From contig NC_133536.1 in assembly GCF_048544455.1 (NCBI RefSeq), positions 41,908,152 through 41,972,151 of the forward strand: a DNA stretch of 64,000 bases. The letters run 5' to 3'. The notes below the pieces were generated by a model. That model did not search any database, had not been told where the DNA came from, and saw nothing but the letters and a program-made list of their open reading frames with translations. Of the stretch, positions 22,470 through 33,551 are shown piece after piece. The translations under genes and the position numbers were made by a program. Source of the stretch: Silene latifolia. Its lineage: Eukaryota > Streptophyta > Magnoliopsida > Caryophyllales > Caryophyllaceae. The stretch's first letter is position 1, and the number at the start of each line of letters is the position of its first letter.

Positions 22470-22620
22470 CACTCGACAGAGTGCCCCTCACTCGGTCGAG
22501 TAGTTGCAGGTGTGACGAGGAGAGAGTATTCTGATCTCGGGCTACTCGATCGAGTAGCCAAGACACTCGATCGAGTAGCGGGCACTTGATCGAGTACCCT
22601 ATATACCCGATCGAGTAGCA
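22470..22620. repeat. Palindrome array downstream of ORF1 (element A)
   Basis: Six or so CTCGATCGAG-like units, including the 20-bp perfect palindrome GGCTACTCGATCGAGTAGCC at 22540-22559. Element D has a counterpart downstream of its ORF1 (53765-53957). Confidence 0.65.
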
Positions 22621-23603
22621 CTGTTACAGGAACTTTTCATTAATTAAAATTGTTTTAACGGTCATATCATTACATGTTTTGAGGTTTAATATGGTTGTTT
22701 ATGATTAGTAACATGTTTGAACCGTTACTTTCATATATTGGGAGTCGTGTTTGTGTTTTGGATGCGTATTCATAACGAACAGTGCAAGTGGTAGTTGGTT
22801 CTTATTGCATTCATTTTACATTCGTAATGTCTACTAATTATATTTCACCGGAGTTGTGCCTTTTCATATACATATACAAATGATATATACATACATTCGT
22901 GTATGTGGCTAGTTATTCGAATAAAGTTGCATATGCTTTTATGAATTAATGGTTGTATGAGTAATGCGTAATGTCAATAACGAATCATATGAGTTGGGTA
23001 CAGCTCAAGAGGTAAGTTTTAAGTAGTATGAGTAGTAATTCGGTGGTGAACTTCGGGGACGAAGTTCCTTTTTAGAGGGGAAGAGTAATGTCACAAAATA
23101 AAAAGGCCGGTATTGGAATCTTTTGTTGTTTGTTTATGATGTTTTCTATCGTTGCGGTTACACTTCTTGTACGAAACTATAATTGTTTTCACTTGTTCGT
23201 TGAGTAATTTGTATGTTGAAGTAAAGGTAGAATAGTGTGTTATGAAGAGACGGTCATAGAAAGATAGTTATGATGTCATGTGTTGGGAATAGAACCGTAT
23301 CGTTGGATAACACATAGTTGTGTTAATGTGACATGTTTCGTGTTAATGGTTGTGATTAGTGGACATGTAGTCGTTGGTTGTGTTGGTCCATGTGGTGAGG
23401 TTAGTATTTCAAGTAGTAGCCTGTAGAAGTTGATCTATATAGAGTGTTAGACAGTTGATGATGATGATGACATGGGGGATAGTATTCCCGGGGAGTAGTG
23501 ATCTATGTCGGAAGAGTAGTGATGTCGTTTTGTTTCCGTACCTTGTGCTTTGGGATAGGTGAGTTGAACTTCGGGGACAAAGTTCTTTTTAAGGGGAGAA
23601 GAC
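22621..23603 (+). other. Element A 3' interior with two stem-loop/PPT modules
   Basis: Non-coding. Module 1: GAACTTC 23048-23054 pairing with GAAGTTC 23061-23067, then purine-rich AGAGGGGAAGAG and TAATGTCAC. Module 2: GAACTTC 23566-23572 with AAAGTTC 23579-23585, then AAGGGGAGAAGA at 23591-23602 directly before the right LTR. Only module 2 is the functional polypurine tract. Module 1 looks like a duplicated or fossil LTR junction. Confidence 0.7.
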
Positions 23604-23939
23604 TGTAATACCCGCCCTTTTAGAGACCCGTTGACCAGCTTTGACCGACCTTGGGAGCAGTAATAGTCCTTAGAAGTGCGTACCAATGTTATCCTGTGTT
23701 TTGAGGTTTGGGTGGTACTCGATGGAGTAGAGGCTACTCGATCGAGTATCTTGGACACTCGATCGAGTAGGGGCCACTCGATCGAGTAGCGTCTTTTCAG
23801 CGAGGGTTTATAATCGTGTTTTGTTAAAACCGCAAATTATTTCCGCCTCATTTCTTCAGATCTTTAGGTCGCCTCCTTCCCTTCCCTTCACCATATACCT
23901 TCCATGGGAGCCTTTGAAGGTTCTTGTGCCTTAGGAGTG
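23604..23939 (+). repeat. Element A right LTR, first part
   Basis: TGTAATACCC start, four palindrome units, then interrupted by element C at 23940. Continues at 31067 after the GAGTG duplication. Confidence 0.92.
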
Positions 23940-25379
23940 TGATACCATCGTTTAGTACCAAAAATAAATACCTAAGTACTACTAATAGAAGTCAGCGGTA
24001 AGTAGGGTCGATCTCCACAGGGAGGCGGTCACTATCTACTTGTCTATTCGGTCTGTCTATGTCACAAGTTGGGGGTTTTGAGTTGTTTGACTAAACTAAA
24101 TAAGATAAAGCAAGAGAAATAGAAATGAGAGGAATTAACAAGCAAGGGGGAGAGGACTAGGATTTCGGGTCATCAATGAACGTCAGTCAATCGCACTTAA
24201 GGTCACGGATCAGTCGATGTGTCGGTCTAAGAGGCAATGAATATCTCCTTTCGGTCTCAATTCGCCCTAAAATGCCATTAGCTTAACTTTTGCCCTCGCT
24301 AAAGCATCCTATTGTTCACTGCGGGTCTCACCCCTTCCAACCTTTCGGTCTAGGTCAAGGGTTACCAAAATTAAAAGGCTAATTGCATCGATTCAACTAG
24401 CAGGATACAATTATAGCAGTGATTAACAACATAGACTAAAACAACAACGACAACCTATAAACCTAATTAGCAATTTAACATTAGTCCATTGAATCACCTA
24501 ATCCTAGCAGAGAAAATTAGCTAGACATAAATAAAGGAAGAACAAGAATAAAGGGAAGAAAAATAATAAGCATTAATTAAAGAAAAAAGGGAAAGGAAGA
24601 AAGTTACAGTAGAAAAGGATCCGGAAAATAGGAGAGAAAATAGTATTCAACAGTAACCAGAGGAAAAAGTAACGTGTGATGTGTGTGGAGAGTTACAAAT
24701 GACGTCTCCCCTTCCTATTTATAGGAAAAATAGGATTTTATTTAACCTAATGACGGATTAAAGCTAAAAGCCCGAGCCCATAAAAGAAACCACTCGATCG
24801 AGTGGTTTAAAACTACTCGATCGAGTAAAATAAAGTTTAAACCACTCGATCGAATAGAAAATCTACTCGATCGAGTAGCAAAAGGACTCGATCGAACATA
24901 ATTGTACTCGATCGAGTACTTTCCAGCGCACAATTTCCTGCTTTGCGCACTGAACTTCAAACGGCTGCCATTTCTTTGTTACTTGGGCAAACAGGGCTAT
25001 TCCGGTGGCGTTGGAAAGCTAAGAGGACAAACTTTCATCTCCAATTGGAATCACCTGAAAATAAGTTGTATAACTCGAGATATGGCTCTTCAAATTAGGC
25101 ACTAGCAATTTGAAGTTCTTCCTTTGCTCGCCTAGCTATCTTTCTTCTTTGCGCATCTCAAAACAGCTACGTTCCCGCTCCAAATTCACTCTTCCTCCAA
25201 ATGCATGCTAAACGGATGGTAAAAGGCTCGATTTCACCATTTTTTGGTTCATTCCTGCAAATAAGACAAAACAAACCAAAGTAGCATATTCGGGGCATTT
25301 CGTAGCATAAAACTACGATAATAGCATGGAAATACGTGCATAGAAAGGCCAAAAAGGACTATATAAAATGCACGTATCA
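23940..25379 (-). repeat. Element C 3' LTR (left)
   Basis: 1,440 bp. Holds CTCGATCGAG palindromes at 24793, 24816, 24844, 24866, 24887 and 24907, including a 22-bp perfect palindrome at 24787-24808. On the minus strand the array is followed by the TATA box CCTATAAATAGG at 24714-24725. Confidence 0.92.
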
Positions 25380-25418
25380 AATCTCCCCAAACCAAACCTT
25401 TACTCGTCCTCGAGTAAA
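25380..25418 (-). other. Pre-PPT stem-loop and polypurine tract (element C)
   Basis: Minus-strand purine tract at 25380-25398, preceded by an 8-bp perfect stem (25399-25406 with 25411-25418) around a 4-base loop. This is the minus-strand equivalent of the modules in A, B, D and E. Confidence 0.75.
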
Positions 25419-26621
25419 CTAAATGCAAACTAATGGAACGGAAAAAGAAAGCTCAGAGCAAGCTATTACTTGTCTACTTAAACCAGTTTAATGCAAACTA
25501 AAATCAACAGTTACAGCTACAATGGTCATTACGCAAACGATTTATAAGATGTCCATAAATAAAGCCGACCTATCGACCCTGCAAGACCAACAAAATCGGA
25601 CTCTCACGTGGTCACTCTTATCTCATGAAGCAAAGAGAAAACAATCACTCACCTAGACTGCGACCTACATAACATGCATGCAACAAAAATGATAGACGAT
25701 TCAAGTACTACACATACATTCCAACCAACAATGTCCGACACAGCTGAGGGCTTAAAAATGATATGGGAAAGTGAGGTTCAGGTGAGAAAAGGCAAAACAA
25801 GTTATGGAAATGTGGAGGTAAAAGCGTCAAGCTAGTTCCTAAACAGGACCATATAAGACCGTCCGAATCTCAACTGACTAAGAAATAAACACAAGTGCTC
25901 TTCTTTGGCACAAAACTCACTACCCAATACACAATCTCCTCAAAATGATGTAGATAAAACAGAGGAGTAAGACCGTCACAAGATAGAGATAAAACATAGT
26001 CGGTCTCTTTTATTCATACAACTCAATTCAATTTTTTTCTTTTTTTCTTTCTTTTCTTCTTTCTGTTTCACGTGAACTTTAACTTTTTTCAATTTTTTTT
26101 TTTTTTCATTCACGTTTTTCTCATTTTTTTTTCTTTTTCAATTTCTTTTTGTTTTCCTTTCTTCAATTTCCACCAACTCCAATCATATACACACGGGCCA
26201 AACTGCAGACGGAAAAATATACCACAAAAGACATGCTAAACTAGCTTGATTAGACAGGCTCAGTTTGGGATGTAACTAGTGGGTCAAAAAGACAAGTTTT
26301 GGCTTAAGTGGAGCTAAATGGGTGAAAAATATAAGAAAAAGGAAATTTGCAAGCACCTCCCTGCATGTGACACCGACCACAAACCGGAATGTATGCAATT
26401 GACAAGAAATCGAATTTCATAAATGTGCAAAAGTAATAGACATGTTATGCAAGGAGTACTACTCTCAATTCCTATGTAAACCGGTCATGAATGTCACCAG
26501 TTATAAGGCTCTAAAACTCAGAATTTATAGAGTAGGTTGCCAATTTATCAGGTCAAGCCTAAACAGTCAGCTAAATTTTTGACATTAACTCGTAGATATG
26601 CGCAGGACTAAACTAATAACT
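25419..26621 (-). other. Element C interior, non-coding
   Basis: No coding potential. It contains a long pyrimidine-rich stretch at about 26028-26170 (purine-rich on the coding strand). Confidence 0.65.
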
Positions 26622-27602
26622 TGTTGGGGCTGGTATCCTTTACAGTTAGTGCAAGGACTTATAAATCTCTAAAAGGATCAAAGGGTATACTTTTGTATTA
26701 TAATCAGTTGGTCCACGTTTATCAATAACGGTTGGCTTGCTAGATAAGTTTGACGTTATTGTCATACAGATGGCGGTGATCAACTGGTCCCTAAAAGTCA
26801 CACCTATAGGATACGTTTGAGAGATGTGACGGTATGAAAATACAGTCATGTTGATGCCAAAGTTGACTAAGCAATTAGTCGGAGTCATTGACTAATAATT
26901 AGTCAAACGCGATGTTGAGATAATTATTTAATCCAAATTAAATAATAATGGCTAAAACGAATTAAACAGTTAATTCGTAAATTAAATATTAACGATTATA
27001 TTTAATTGATGTATATTGAATTAATTATACAATATTGTCTTTGTCGGACATGTATTAATATTTCAACTAATCCGTGTTATTAGTTGATGTTTTAATAACC
27101 GATAACCGATGACGATTTATAATAAAAGCGTGTCATATACATTTAGCATTTTACGAACCGGACCACGAGGTAAAATTAAGAGGAAGTGGAAGCCCACTTC
27201 CCCATGTAGGCTCACGGTTGGCCGAATGAGGGAACAAAAGGAGAGCTTCTCCTCCTTTCTAACCTAATCATTCATTTGCAAAAATTTTAGGGTTTTGAGA
27301 ACATTTTTCTCTCAAAACCTAGATCTCACATCTAAAGAAACTCACAACAAATTCTCTCAATATTGCAAGGCAATTAGAGAATACATTTCTAGCACAAGGG
27401 CATAGTCTCAGACGGTCTTGGGTGTATCGATTAGGAGGAAATCTACTTTGATTTCTGTTCTTAGGCCACATCTCAAAGGACCCGAGGTTATTTCTAATGC
27501 TTTATCGTTTCTTTGTTGTTTTTCGTTTATGACCATAAATTGCATATTAAATTTACGTTATAGTCCTATAATTTAAGGGTTTTATACGGATATTACCCTA
27601 AA
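26622..27602 (+). mobile_element. Probable Copia solo LTR inside element C
   Basis: Starts TGTTGGGGC. The pentamer TAACT occurs at 26617-26621 and 27603-27607, as expected for a target duplication. The right end reads CCCTAAA rather than a canonical CA, so it may be mutated. The interior has promoter-like and leader-like text (TTAGGGTTTTGAG, CTCAAAACCTAGATCTCAC) and no coding region. Reading C across the gap restores continuous non-coding sequence. Confidence 0.55.
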
Positions 27603-28440
27603 TAACTGTCAACTAGATGCAAGGCTCAAGTAAAAATGACAAGTTAAAGTGCAATTTCATCACGGAAATCAACCGTTCCGACTTAACTTATATGCAAAAA
27701 TAAACGTGAATTTTTTTGATTTTCGTTTTTTTTTTTTTTAAGAACAATGCATATGAAATATGAAAATTAAACGTGATAACAGGAATGCAATAAAAGCTGA
27801 ATGCAGACACAGATATGGATGCATAACCTCCCCAAACCAAACCGTACAATGCCCTCATTGTACCCAAAAATAGGGAAAGGAAATGCAAACTAAAAAAAAG
27901 GAGAGTGAAGATGCGGAAAACTTACAAGATAACGCGAAGAAGGGACCTCCTCAAACCAGCCAGCAACGTGGGGGGGGGGGGGGGGTCACAAACAGCTGCA
28001 GGACATCGTCACAGGAGGTGAATCAAAGCAAGAAAACACGATCGAGAGAACCAATTATTAAACAAAATAAAAACTGAAATGTTCGAAAAACAACTGAAAA
28101 TAAAAATCTCCGGGTTGCCTCCCGGGTAGCGCTAGTTTTAGTCAGGTCCCAGCTCGACCTTCTTTTCTTCGAGCCTCTATTTAATTAGCCTGGTCAAAAC
28201 AGCTCAAAGCGCGCAGAAACCGATCAAACAGCTGCGCATGTGCTACACAAAAATGTAAGTAGCACCACAGTGGAATAAAGAAATAGGAAATAAAAATGTA
28301 CGACCGTTTAAGTCTAACAAATTTCCTATGACAGCTCCTAAATTTGTCCACAAAATAAAGGAGCTCATGAGCAATTAATAATGATTTAGGGCTCCATTTC
28401 AGATTAACAAGTTTGTAGCGATAAGTACGGTGAAAAACTA

Positions 28441-29436
28441 TTAAACTACTCGTCCAACTAGGAGGGGTATAGTATTAAAATACAAAGCATGAGTCAAATG
28501 AGGCGATGTACTATTTAAACAAACAATAATAGAATTATCGTTTACTACCTCGGGTTGGTTGCTCTCAATGTCGGAATCATTGACAAAAGAATATATTACC
28601 TCATCCGTGTTAGGAGCAATCACTGACTCAGCTGCCTCCTCTGTGGAAACCGTCCCGTAAATCGCAGCCTCAAGCGCATCCAACTCGGCTTTGAAAAGGG
28701 GAGACTCACCATAACCGTCGTCATCATCAAAATTGTCGTCTAAAACGAACCCAAGTAACAAATCATTGCTCTCACTGGCCAAACTACTCGATCAAGCAGA
28801 TTTATTACTCGATCGAGAACTTTCCTCTTGATAATCACTCGATCGAGCAATTGGAACAGCTCGATCGAGTACTCCCTCTAAGCAGCTGTTCGATCGAGTG
28901 GAATAAAGTGTTCGATCGAACAATTCTTCAGGTATTTCACTCGATCGACCAATATATTTCACTCGATCAAGTGATTCTTGTTGTACAGTGCTAAAATCCT
29001 CGTCTGAAGCGTCACTAACTGACAGAACTTCGCAATCCGAGTCATCCCAGTCATCAGAAACAACTAAATGAGCTATTTGGGACTCGAGCTCATCAATTTG
29101 AGCAAAAACCTGTCTATCATATTCTTGTCTTTTGAGTGCAAGTGCCTTCATCAAAGACTTCAACTCAGCAATCTCTTCTTTCTGCTTATCAGGGGGAGGA
29201 GCTTCTTGTCGCGGTGGCCAGATAAATGGAGGTTGTTGGTAGCCTCGTTGATAGGGCAGATGTGGCGGCACAACTACAGAGGATTGGCTAGCTCGTCCAC
29301 GAAGCCTGAACTCGTAGACCGCATCATTTTCTGCCATGCAAAAGGCTGCATTGTGCTCAGCAGCACCACATCTCCCGCAGTAAATCACCTGTTGCGCCAT
29401 ATAATGGGACATAGGTGACGGGTCAAAGGTACTCAA
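28441..29436 (-). pseudogene. gag-like frame of element C with one internal stop
   Basis: Two stretches (29436 to 28792, then 28782 to 28441) lie in one frame and are separated by a single TGA at 28792-28794, together about 331 codons. A CX2CX4HX4C knuckle (CGRCGAAEHNAAFC) lies near residue 20, followed by a Pro-rich segment, a probable coiled coil (KEEIAELKSLMKALALKRQE) and an acidic region. No capsid-like gag core is seen, so this is at best a nucleocapsid-like remnant. CTCGATCGAG palindromes run through the coding sequence (28790-28980), giving peptides such as SLDRV and IARSS. The stop lies in one of them: the codon position reads TGA where the motif would give CGA, the change expected from deamination of methylated CpG. 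Confidence 0.6.
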
Positions 29437-29593
29437 GCCTTCCCTTTGATGATATTTTACCTAGAACTGTCTAGGTAGAACCTGTAAGGCCTATCAAAAC
29501 AACACTAAGGAAAAAGATTAGAACGGCCTCAAGGGAAAAATCCATTGAGGCTTAAAACAGACAAAAATTAAACAAGTAAATAAAATAGTTGCC

Positions 29594-29611
29594 TCCCCGG
29601 CAACGGCGCCA
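29594..29611 (-). other. Primer binding site, tRNA-Asp type (element C)
   Basis: On the minus strand TGGCGCCGTTGCCGGGGA, a match to the complement of plant tRNA-Asp 3' ends, five bases from the 5' LTR. Confidence 0.92.
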
Positions 29612-29616
29612 AAATT

Positions 29617-31061
29617 TGATACCGTCGTTTAGTACCAAAAATAAATACCTAAGTACTACTAACAGAAGTCAGCGGTAAGTAGGGTCGATCTCCACAGGGA
29701 GGCGGTCACTATCTACTTGTCTATTCAGTCTGTCTATGTCACAAGTTGGGGGTTTTGAGTTGTTTGACTAAACTAAATAAGATAAAGCAAGAGAAATAGA
29801 AATGAGAGGAATTAACAAGCAAGGGGGAGAGGACTAGGATTTTGGGTCATCAATGAACGTCAGTCAGATCAGTTGCAGTTAAGGTCACAGATCAGTCGAT
29901 GTGTCGGTCTAAGGGGCAATGAATATCTCCTTTCGGTCTCAATTCGCCCTAAAATGCCATTAGCTTAACTTTCGCCCTCACTAAAGCATCCTATTGTTCA
30001 CTGCGGGTCTCACCCCTTCCAACCTTTCGGTCTAGGTCAAGGGTTACCAAAATTAAAAGGCTAATTGCATCGATTCAACTAGCAGGATACAATTATAGCA
30101 GCGATTAACAACATAGACTAAAACAACAACGACAACCTATAAACCTAATTAGCAATTTAACATTAGTCCATTGAATCACCTAATCCTAGCAGAGAAAATT
30201 AGCTAGACATAAATAAAGAAAGAACAAGAATAAAGGGAAGAAAAACAATAAGCATTAATTAAAGAAAAAAGGGAAAGGAAGAAAGTTACAGTAGAAAAGG
30301 ATCCGGAAAATAGGAGAGAAAATAGTATTCAACAGTAACCAGAGGAAAAATTAACGTGTGATGTGTGTGGAGAGTTACAAATGACGTCTCCCCTTCCTAT
30401 TTATAAGAAAAAAAGGATTTTATTTAACCTAATGACGGATTAAAGCTAAAAGCCCGAGCCTATAAAAGAAACCGCTCGATCGAGTGGTTTAAAACTACTC
30501 GATCGAGTAAAATAAAGTTTAAACCACTCGATCGAATAGAAAATCTACTCGATCGAGTAGCAAAAGGACTCGATCGAACATAATTGTACTCGATCGAGTA
30601 CTTTCTAGCGCACAATTTCCTGCTTTGCGCACTGAACTTCAAACGGCTGCCATTTCTTTGTTACTTGGGAAAACAGGGCTATTCCGGTGGCGTTGGAAAG
30701 CTAAGAGGACAAAATTTCATCTCCAGTTGGAATCACCTGAAAATAAGTTGTATAACTCGAGATATGGCTCTTCAAATTAGGCACTAGCAATTTGAAGTTC
30801 TTCCTTTGCTCGCCTAGCTATCTTTCTTTTTTGCGCATCTCAAAACAGCTACGTTCCCGCTCCAAATTCACTCTTCCTCCAAATGCATGCTAAACGGATG
30901 GTAAAAGGCTCGATTTCACCATTTTCTGGTTCATTCCTGCAAATAAGACAAAACAAACCAAAGTAGCATATTCGGGGTATTTCGTAGCATAAAACTACGA
31001 TAATAGCATGGAAATACGTGCATTGAAAGGCCAAAAAGGACTATACAAAGTACACGTATCA
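29617..31061 (-). repeat. Element C 5' LTR (right)
   Basis: 1,445 bp, nearly identical to the left LTR, with the same palindrome array (about 30474-30605). Confidence 0.92.
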
Positions 31062-31066
31062 GAGTG

Positions 31067-32066
31067 CATAGCTTGAGTTGGGTAGCGGTCCTTTGCGAGG
31101 TTTCCTCATATAGGTATGTCGTCATCATCAGCCGTATCTTTGTCTTTTCAGTTAGGGTTAGTTTGGTAGTGATAGATGATTGTGTTGTGTATATAGGTGT
31201 TGCTTGATTGCTGGGTATTGCGTGTATGGGCATGGAATCGTTGTAGCCGCTTAAAGGTAGGTTCGCCTACTCAGTCTCTGTGGATGGTCTAGTGTGTCGG
31301 TTGTTGTGTCATGGTTGTTGTGTCGTGGTTGTTGTGTCGTGATTGTTGTGTTGTTGTCGTGTTTGTGTGGCAGAGTATATGCGGTAATCTGTTGGTGTAC
31401 ATAGTTTGTTGGTTGTTGTTGTGTTGCAGCTGTCTGTGATTGATTGTCTCTGGTTCTCGAGGTGCGTCCTCGGCTGAGTGGAGTCACTTGCGGGAGTGGC
31501 TTCACGCCCTAGTTTCGCCCTCTGTGGAACCCGCCAAGGGAGGGGATGTGCACATTAATGGGACGGGGTTATCGCTCGGTATGTTGAGCGGGGCTTAGAT
31601 GGGAACGGTTGCGGTCCCCCACTAGCAGGGCTGGTCCAGTGGACAATCGGTGACGGAGATTGATTGGAGTGGGTGATTGTGTGTGACTGGTTGTGTTTAT
31701 ATTACGTTGACGATCGTTGTTGGTTTGTGTTGTGTTTTGCCTCAGTTGCTGACCTTGTGTGGTTGTCTTGTTTGTTTATGTGTCTGCCGTGATCCCTTAT
31801 GGTGAGCAGTCAGTCTTAGCAGGTGTTGATGTGGTTGAAAGCTGGAGTCCTGGCAGGGATGAGTCGTCATGAGTTCTGATAGAGACAGTGCGTAGCTGAC
31901 GAGTTGTATCTTTATTTTGTTAGTTGGTTGTAACACTTGTAAATTTAACTATAACTGTTCTTTTATCGACTTTTGATGATTACTTACCTCGGGCAACCGA
32001 GATGGTAATGCCCTTATATGCTAAGGAAGGTCTGGTTAAGGCTCCTCGGTATATGGGGGTGTTACA
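31067..32066 (+). repeat. Element A right LTR, second part
   Basis: Continues the LTR after element C and ends TTACA, followed by the CTTGA duplication of A. Confidence 0.92.
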
Positions 32067-32222
32067 CTTGAACCTGGGTCTCCTGGGAATTTCACCCAAG
32101 TTTTAACCACTACACTCCACCCTTGCGGGCTAATGATTTAACAAATATTAGGGGCACCAGGAATCGAACCTGGTACCTTGATGAGACAAGCAACTTGGAC
32201 GCTTACCAACTCAGCCACGCAA
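32067..32222 (-). mobile_element. 5' part of a dimeric tRNA-derived SINE (two Pol III promoter heads)
   Basis: On the minus strand the first head has A box TGGCTGAGTTGG (32206-32217) and a perfect B box GGTTCGATTCC (32160-32170) in an intact 5-bp T-arm. About 60 bases on, a second head has an A-box-like TAGTGGTTAAAACTTGGG (32095-32112) and the B box GGTTCAAGCC, split by element A (32072-32074 plus 4280-4286). Acceptor-stem pairing is lost, so this is not a functional tRNA. Two unlike heads in one element indicate a heterodimeric SINE. Confidence 0.68.
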
Positions 32223-32227
32223 ACTTA

Positions 32228-32420
32228 TTTTGAATAGTCAAAGTAACTATATTAGCAAGGGGAGTAGTGAAAGTAATATAAGCAACAACGGAAGTAGTGA
32301 AATTATCAATATTCATGCGGCAGTAGTGAAAGTAACAATAATTACGGCGGGAGTAGTGAAAGTAACCGTAGAAATAACGAATGTAATAAAAGTAACCATA
32401 CTAACAACAAAATAAAGCAT
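32228..32420 (+). repeat. Degenerate minisatellite (AGTAGTGAAAGTAAC units)
   Basis: Five to six imperfect copies of a roughly 30-35 base unit containing GGGAGTAGTGAAAGTAAC. Similar text occurs at about 3990-4075 on the other side of the SINE/element A insertion, and once more at 32465-32480. Confidence 0.7.
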
Positions 32421-32711
32421 ATATGAACAATTAGCTAACTAAAGGATTTAAATAAAATATTAATAGCGGGAGTAGTGAATTTGTCTCATAATTTATTTCA
32501 TCGTAATTTTAAGATATGACATAGAAAAATATATTAAAGAAAGATCAATTTATGAGTTATGCAATTTAAAGTAGTTTACTTAATTGAAAATAAATTTTAA
32601 TGATAAATAGAGGTAGCCCGGTACCAATACTAGTTAAAATATAATTTGGGAAAATTTCACTAATAATAGTTGTAAGAGTACTTTTTGCTAGCCATGAACA
32701 TTTTGAATATC

Positions 32712-32720
32712 TATAAAAGG
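32712..32720 (+). promoter_or_regulatory. TATA box of a small host gene
   Basis: TATAAAAGG lies 92 bases before the ATG at 32804. A start of transcription near 32745 would give a short leader ending AACAAAAATG, a good plant start context. Confidence 0.6.
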
Positions 32721-32803
32721 GGGCATTATGTACATAAGTTGAGATCATTAAGAAAGCCCCAAGTAATTAAGTACGCTAGACCTTAACTTGTGAAGAAACA
32801 AAA

Positions 32804-32948
32804 ATGTATCCTCACCCTTGGGCACCCCAAAACAATCCTTTTAACTACTACGATGCTCCTTCTCAGCATGTTAATCATCCTCCGAAACGAGGTCATGCTC
32901 CAGTGAACAATGTAAGCACCGGTGGTACCTACAACGGCGGATTCGGTT
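32804..32948 (+). pseudogene. Small host gene, 5' part, interrupted by a pararetrovirus
   Basis: From ATG 32804 the frame encodes about 48 residues rich in Pro, Asn, Tyr and Gly (MYPHPWAPQNNPFNYYDA...TYNGGFG), then runs into viral sequence near 32949 and stops. The likely 3' part is at 39602-39784, giving about 108 residues in total. I do not recognise the family; composition suggests a small Gly/Tyr/Asn-rich protein. An insertion within an intron is possible but I see no convincing splice sites at the junctions. Confidence 0.5.
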
Positions 32949-32949
32949 T

Positions 32950-33542
32950 TTTTGCTTGAACTGTATCATTTTTGGAAAGGATGACATGTCCATTTCTATG
33001 AGAAAATGTTGTCCAACTAAGTGAAATTCAAATTTCTCAATTCCTCTTTTTACTGCAAGAATCTCTTTGTAGGTGGAGTGATAGTGTTTTTCACTTTCCT
33101 TGAAAGCTCCACTCTTATATCCACATATGTGTCTTTCTCCTTTCTCATCTTCTTCGAATAGGACCGCTCCCCAGTAACAATCACTTGCATCTGTTTGCAA
33201 AATTCTCTTGCCTTTGGATGGGATTTTTAATATTGGCAAAGATTTTGCAATTTTCTTTAACTCCTTGACTGCTTCTGTGTATTTTTGGTTCCATGGAGGT
33301 GCATCTTTCCTTAACTGTGCTGAAAGTGTGGACTTATACTTGGCTAGACCATGAATGAAATCTGCCATGTAATTGACACTGCCGAGAAATTGTTGCACCT
33401 GTTTATATGAGAGTTTTTCATCTGGAAACGCTTCTAGCTGGGTGGCAATGTGAGGTTGAAGATGATACTGCCCTTTAGAAATGTGCATCCCCAAGAAATC
33501 TATTTGTGTTTCCCCAACGACCATTTTCTTTTCAGAGAGCAT
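32950..33542 (-). pseudogene. Caulimovirid RT C-terminus and RNase H (truncated)
   Basis: RT thumb-like segment, then an RNase H domain with the first catalytic Asp visible in LQTDASDCYWG. The domain runs into host sequence near 32949, so its C-terminal end is missing. It is in frame with the upstream protease-RT segment, separated by one TAA (33552-33554). Non-functional. Confidence 0.85.
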
Positions 33543-33551
33543 TATTCCATA

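Larger units (their letters stand above)
23940..31061 (-). mobile_element. Element C: Athila-like non-autonomous LTR retrotransposon (minus strand)
   Basis: TGATACC...CGTATCA boundaries with the 5-bp duplication GAGTG (23935-23939 and 31062-31066), inserted in the right LTR of A. LTRs at 23940-25379 (1,440 bp) and 29617-31061 (1,445 bp). The primer site (29594-29611, tRNA-Asp) lies beside the right LTR and the purine tract beside the left, so transcription runs on the minus strand. Only a short gag-like frame (28441-29436) is present; no protease, RT or integrase. A probable Copia solo LTR sits at 26622-27602. Confidence 0.92.

Noticed and set aside
22470..22620. CRISPR-like array of short repeats
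   Set aside because: The sequence is plant DNA, the repeats are palindromes in LTR elements, and the spacers are about 10 bases long and related.
27970..27986. G-run as a functional G-quadruplex (also at 17441)
   Set aside because: Simple homopolymer runs; nothing beyond length supports a role.
32145..32222. Possible tRNA gene on the minus strand
   Set aside because: A and B boxes and T-arm are good, but the acceptor ends do not pair and the unit runs into SINE sequence; it is a SINE head.
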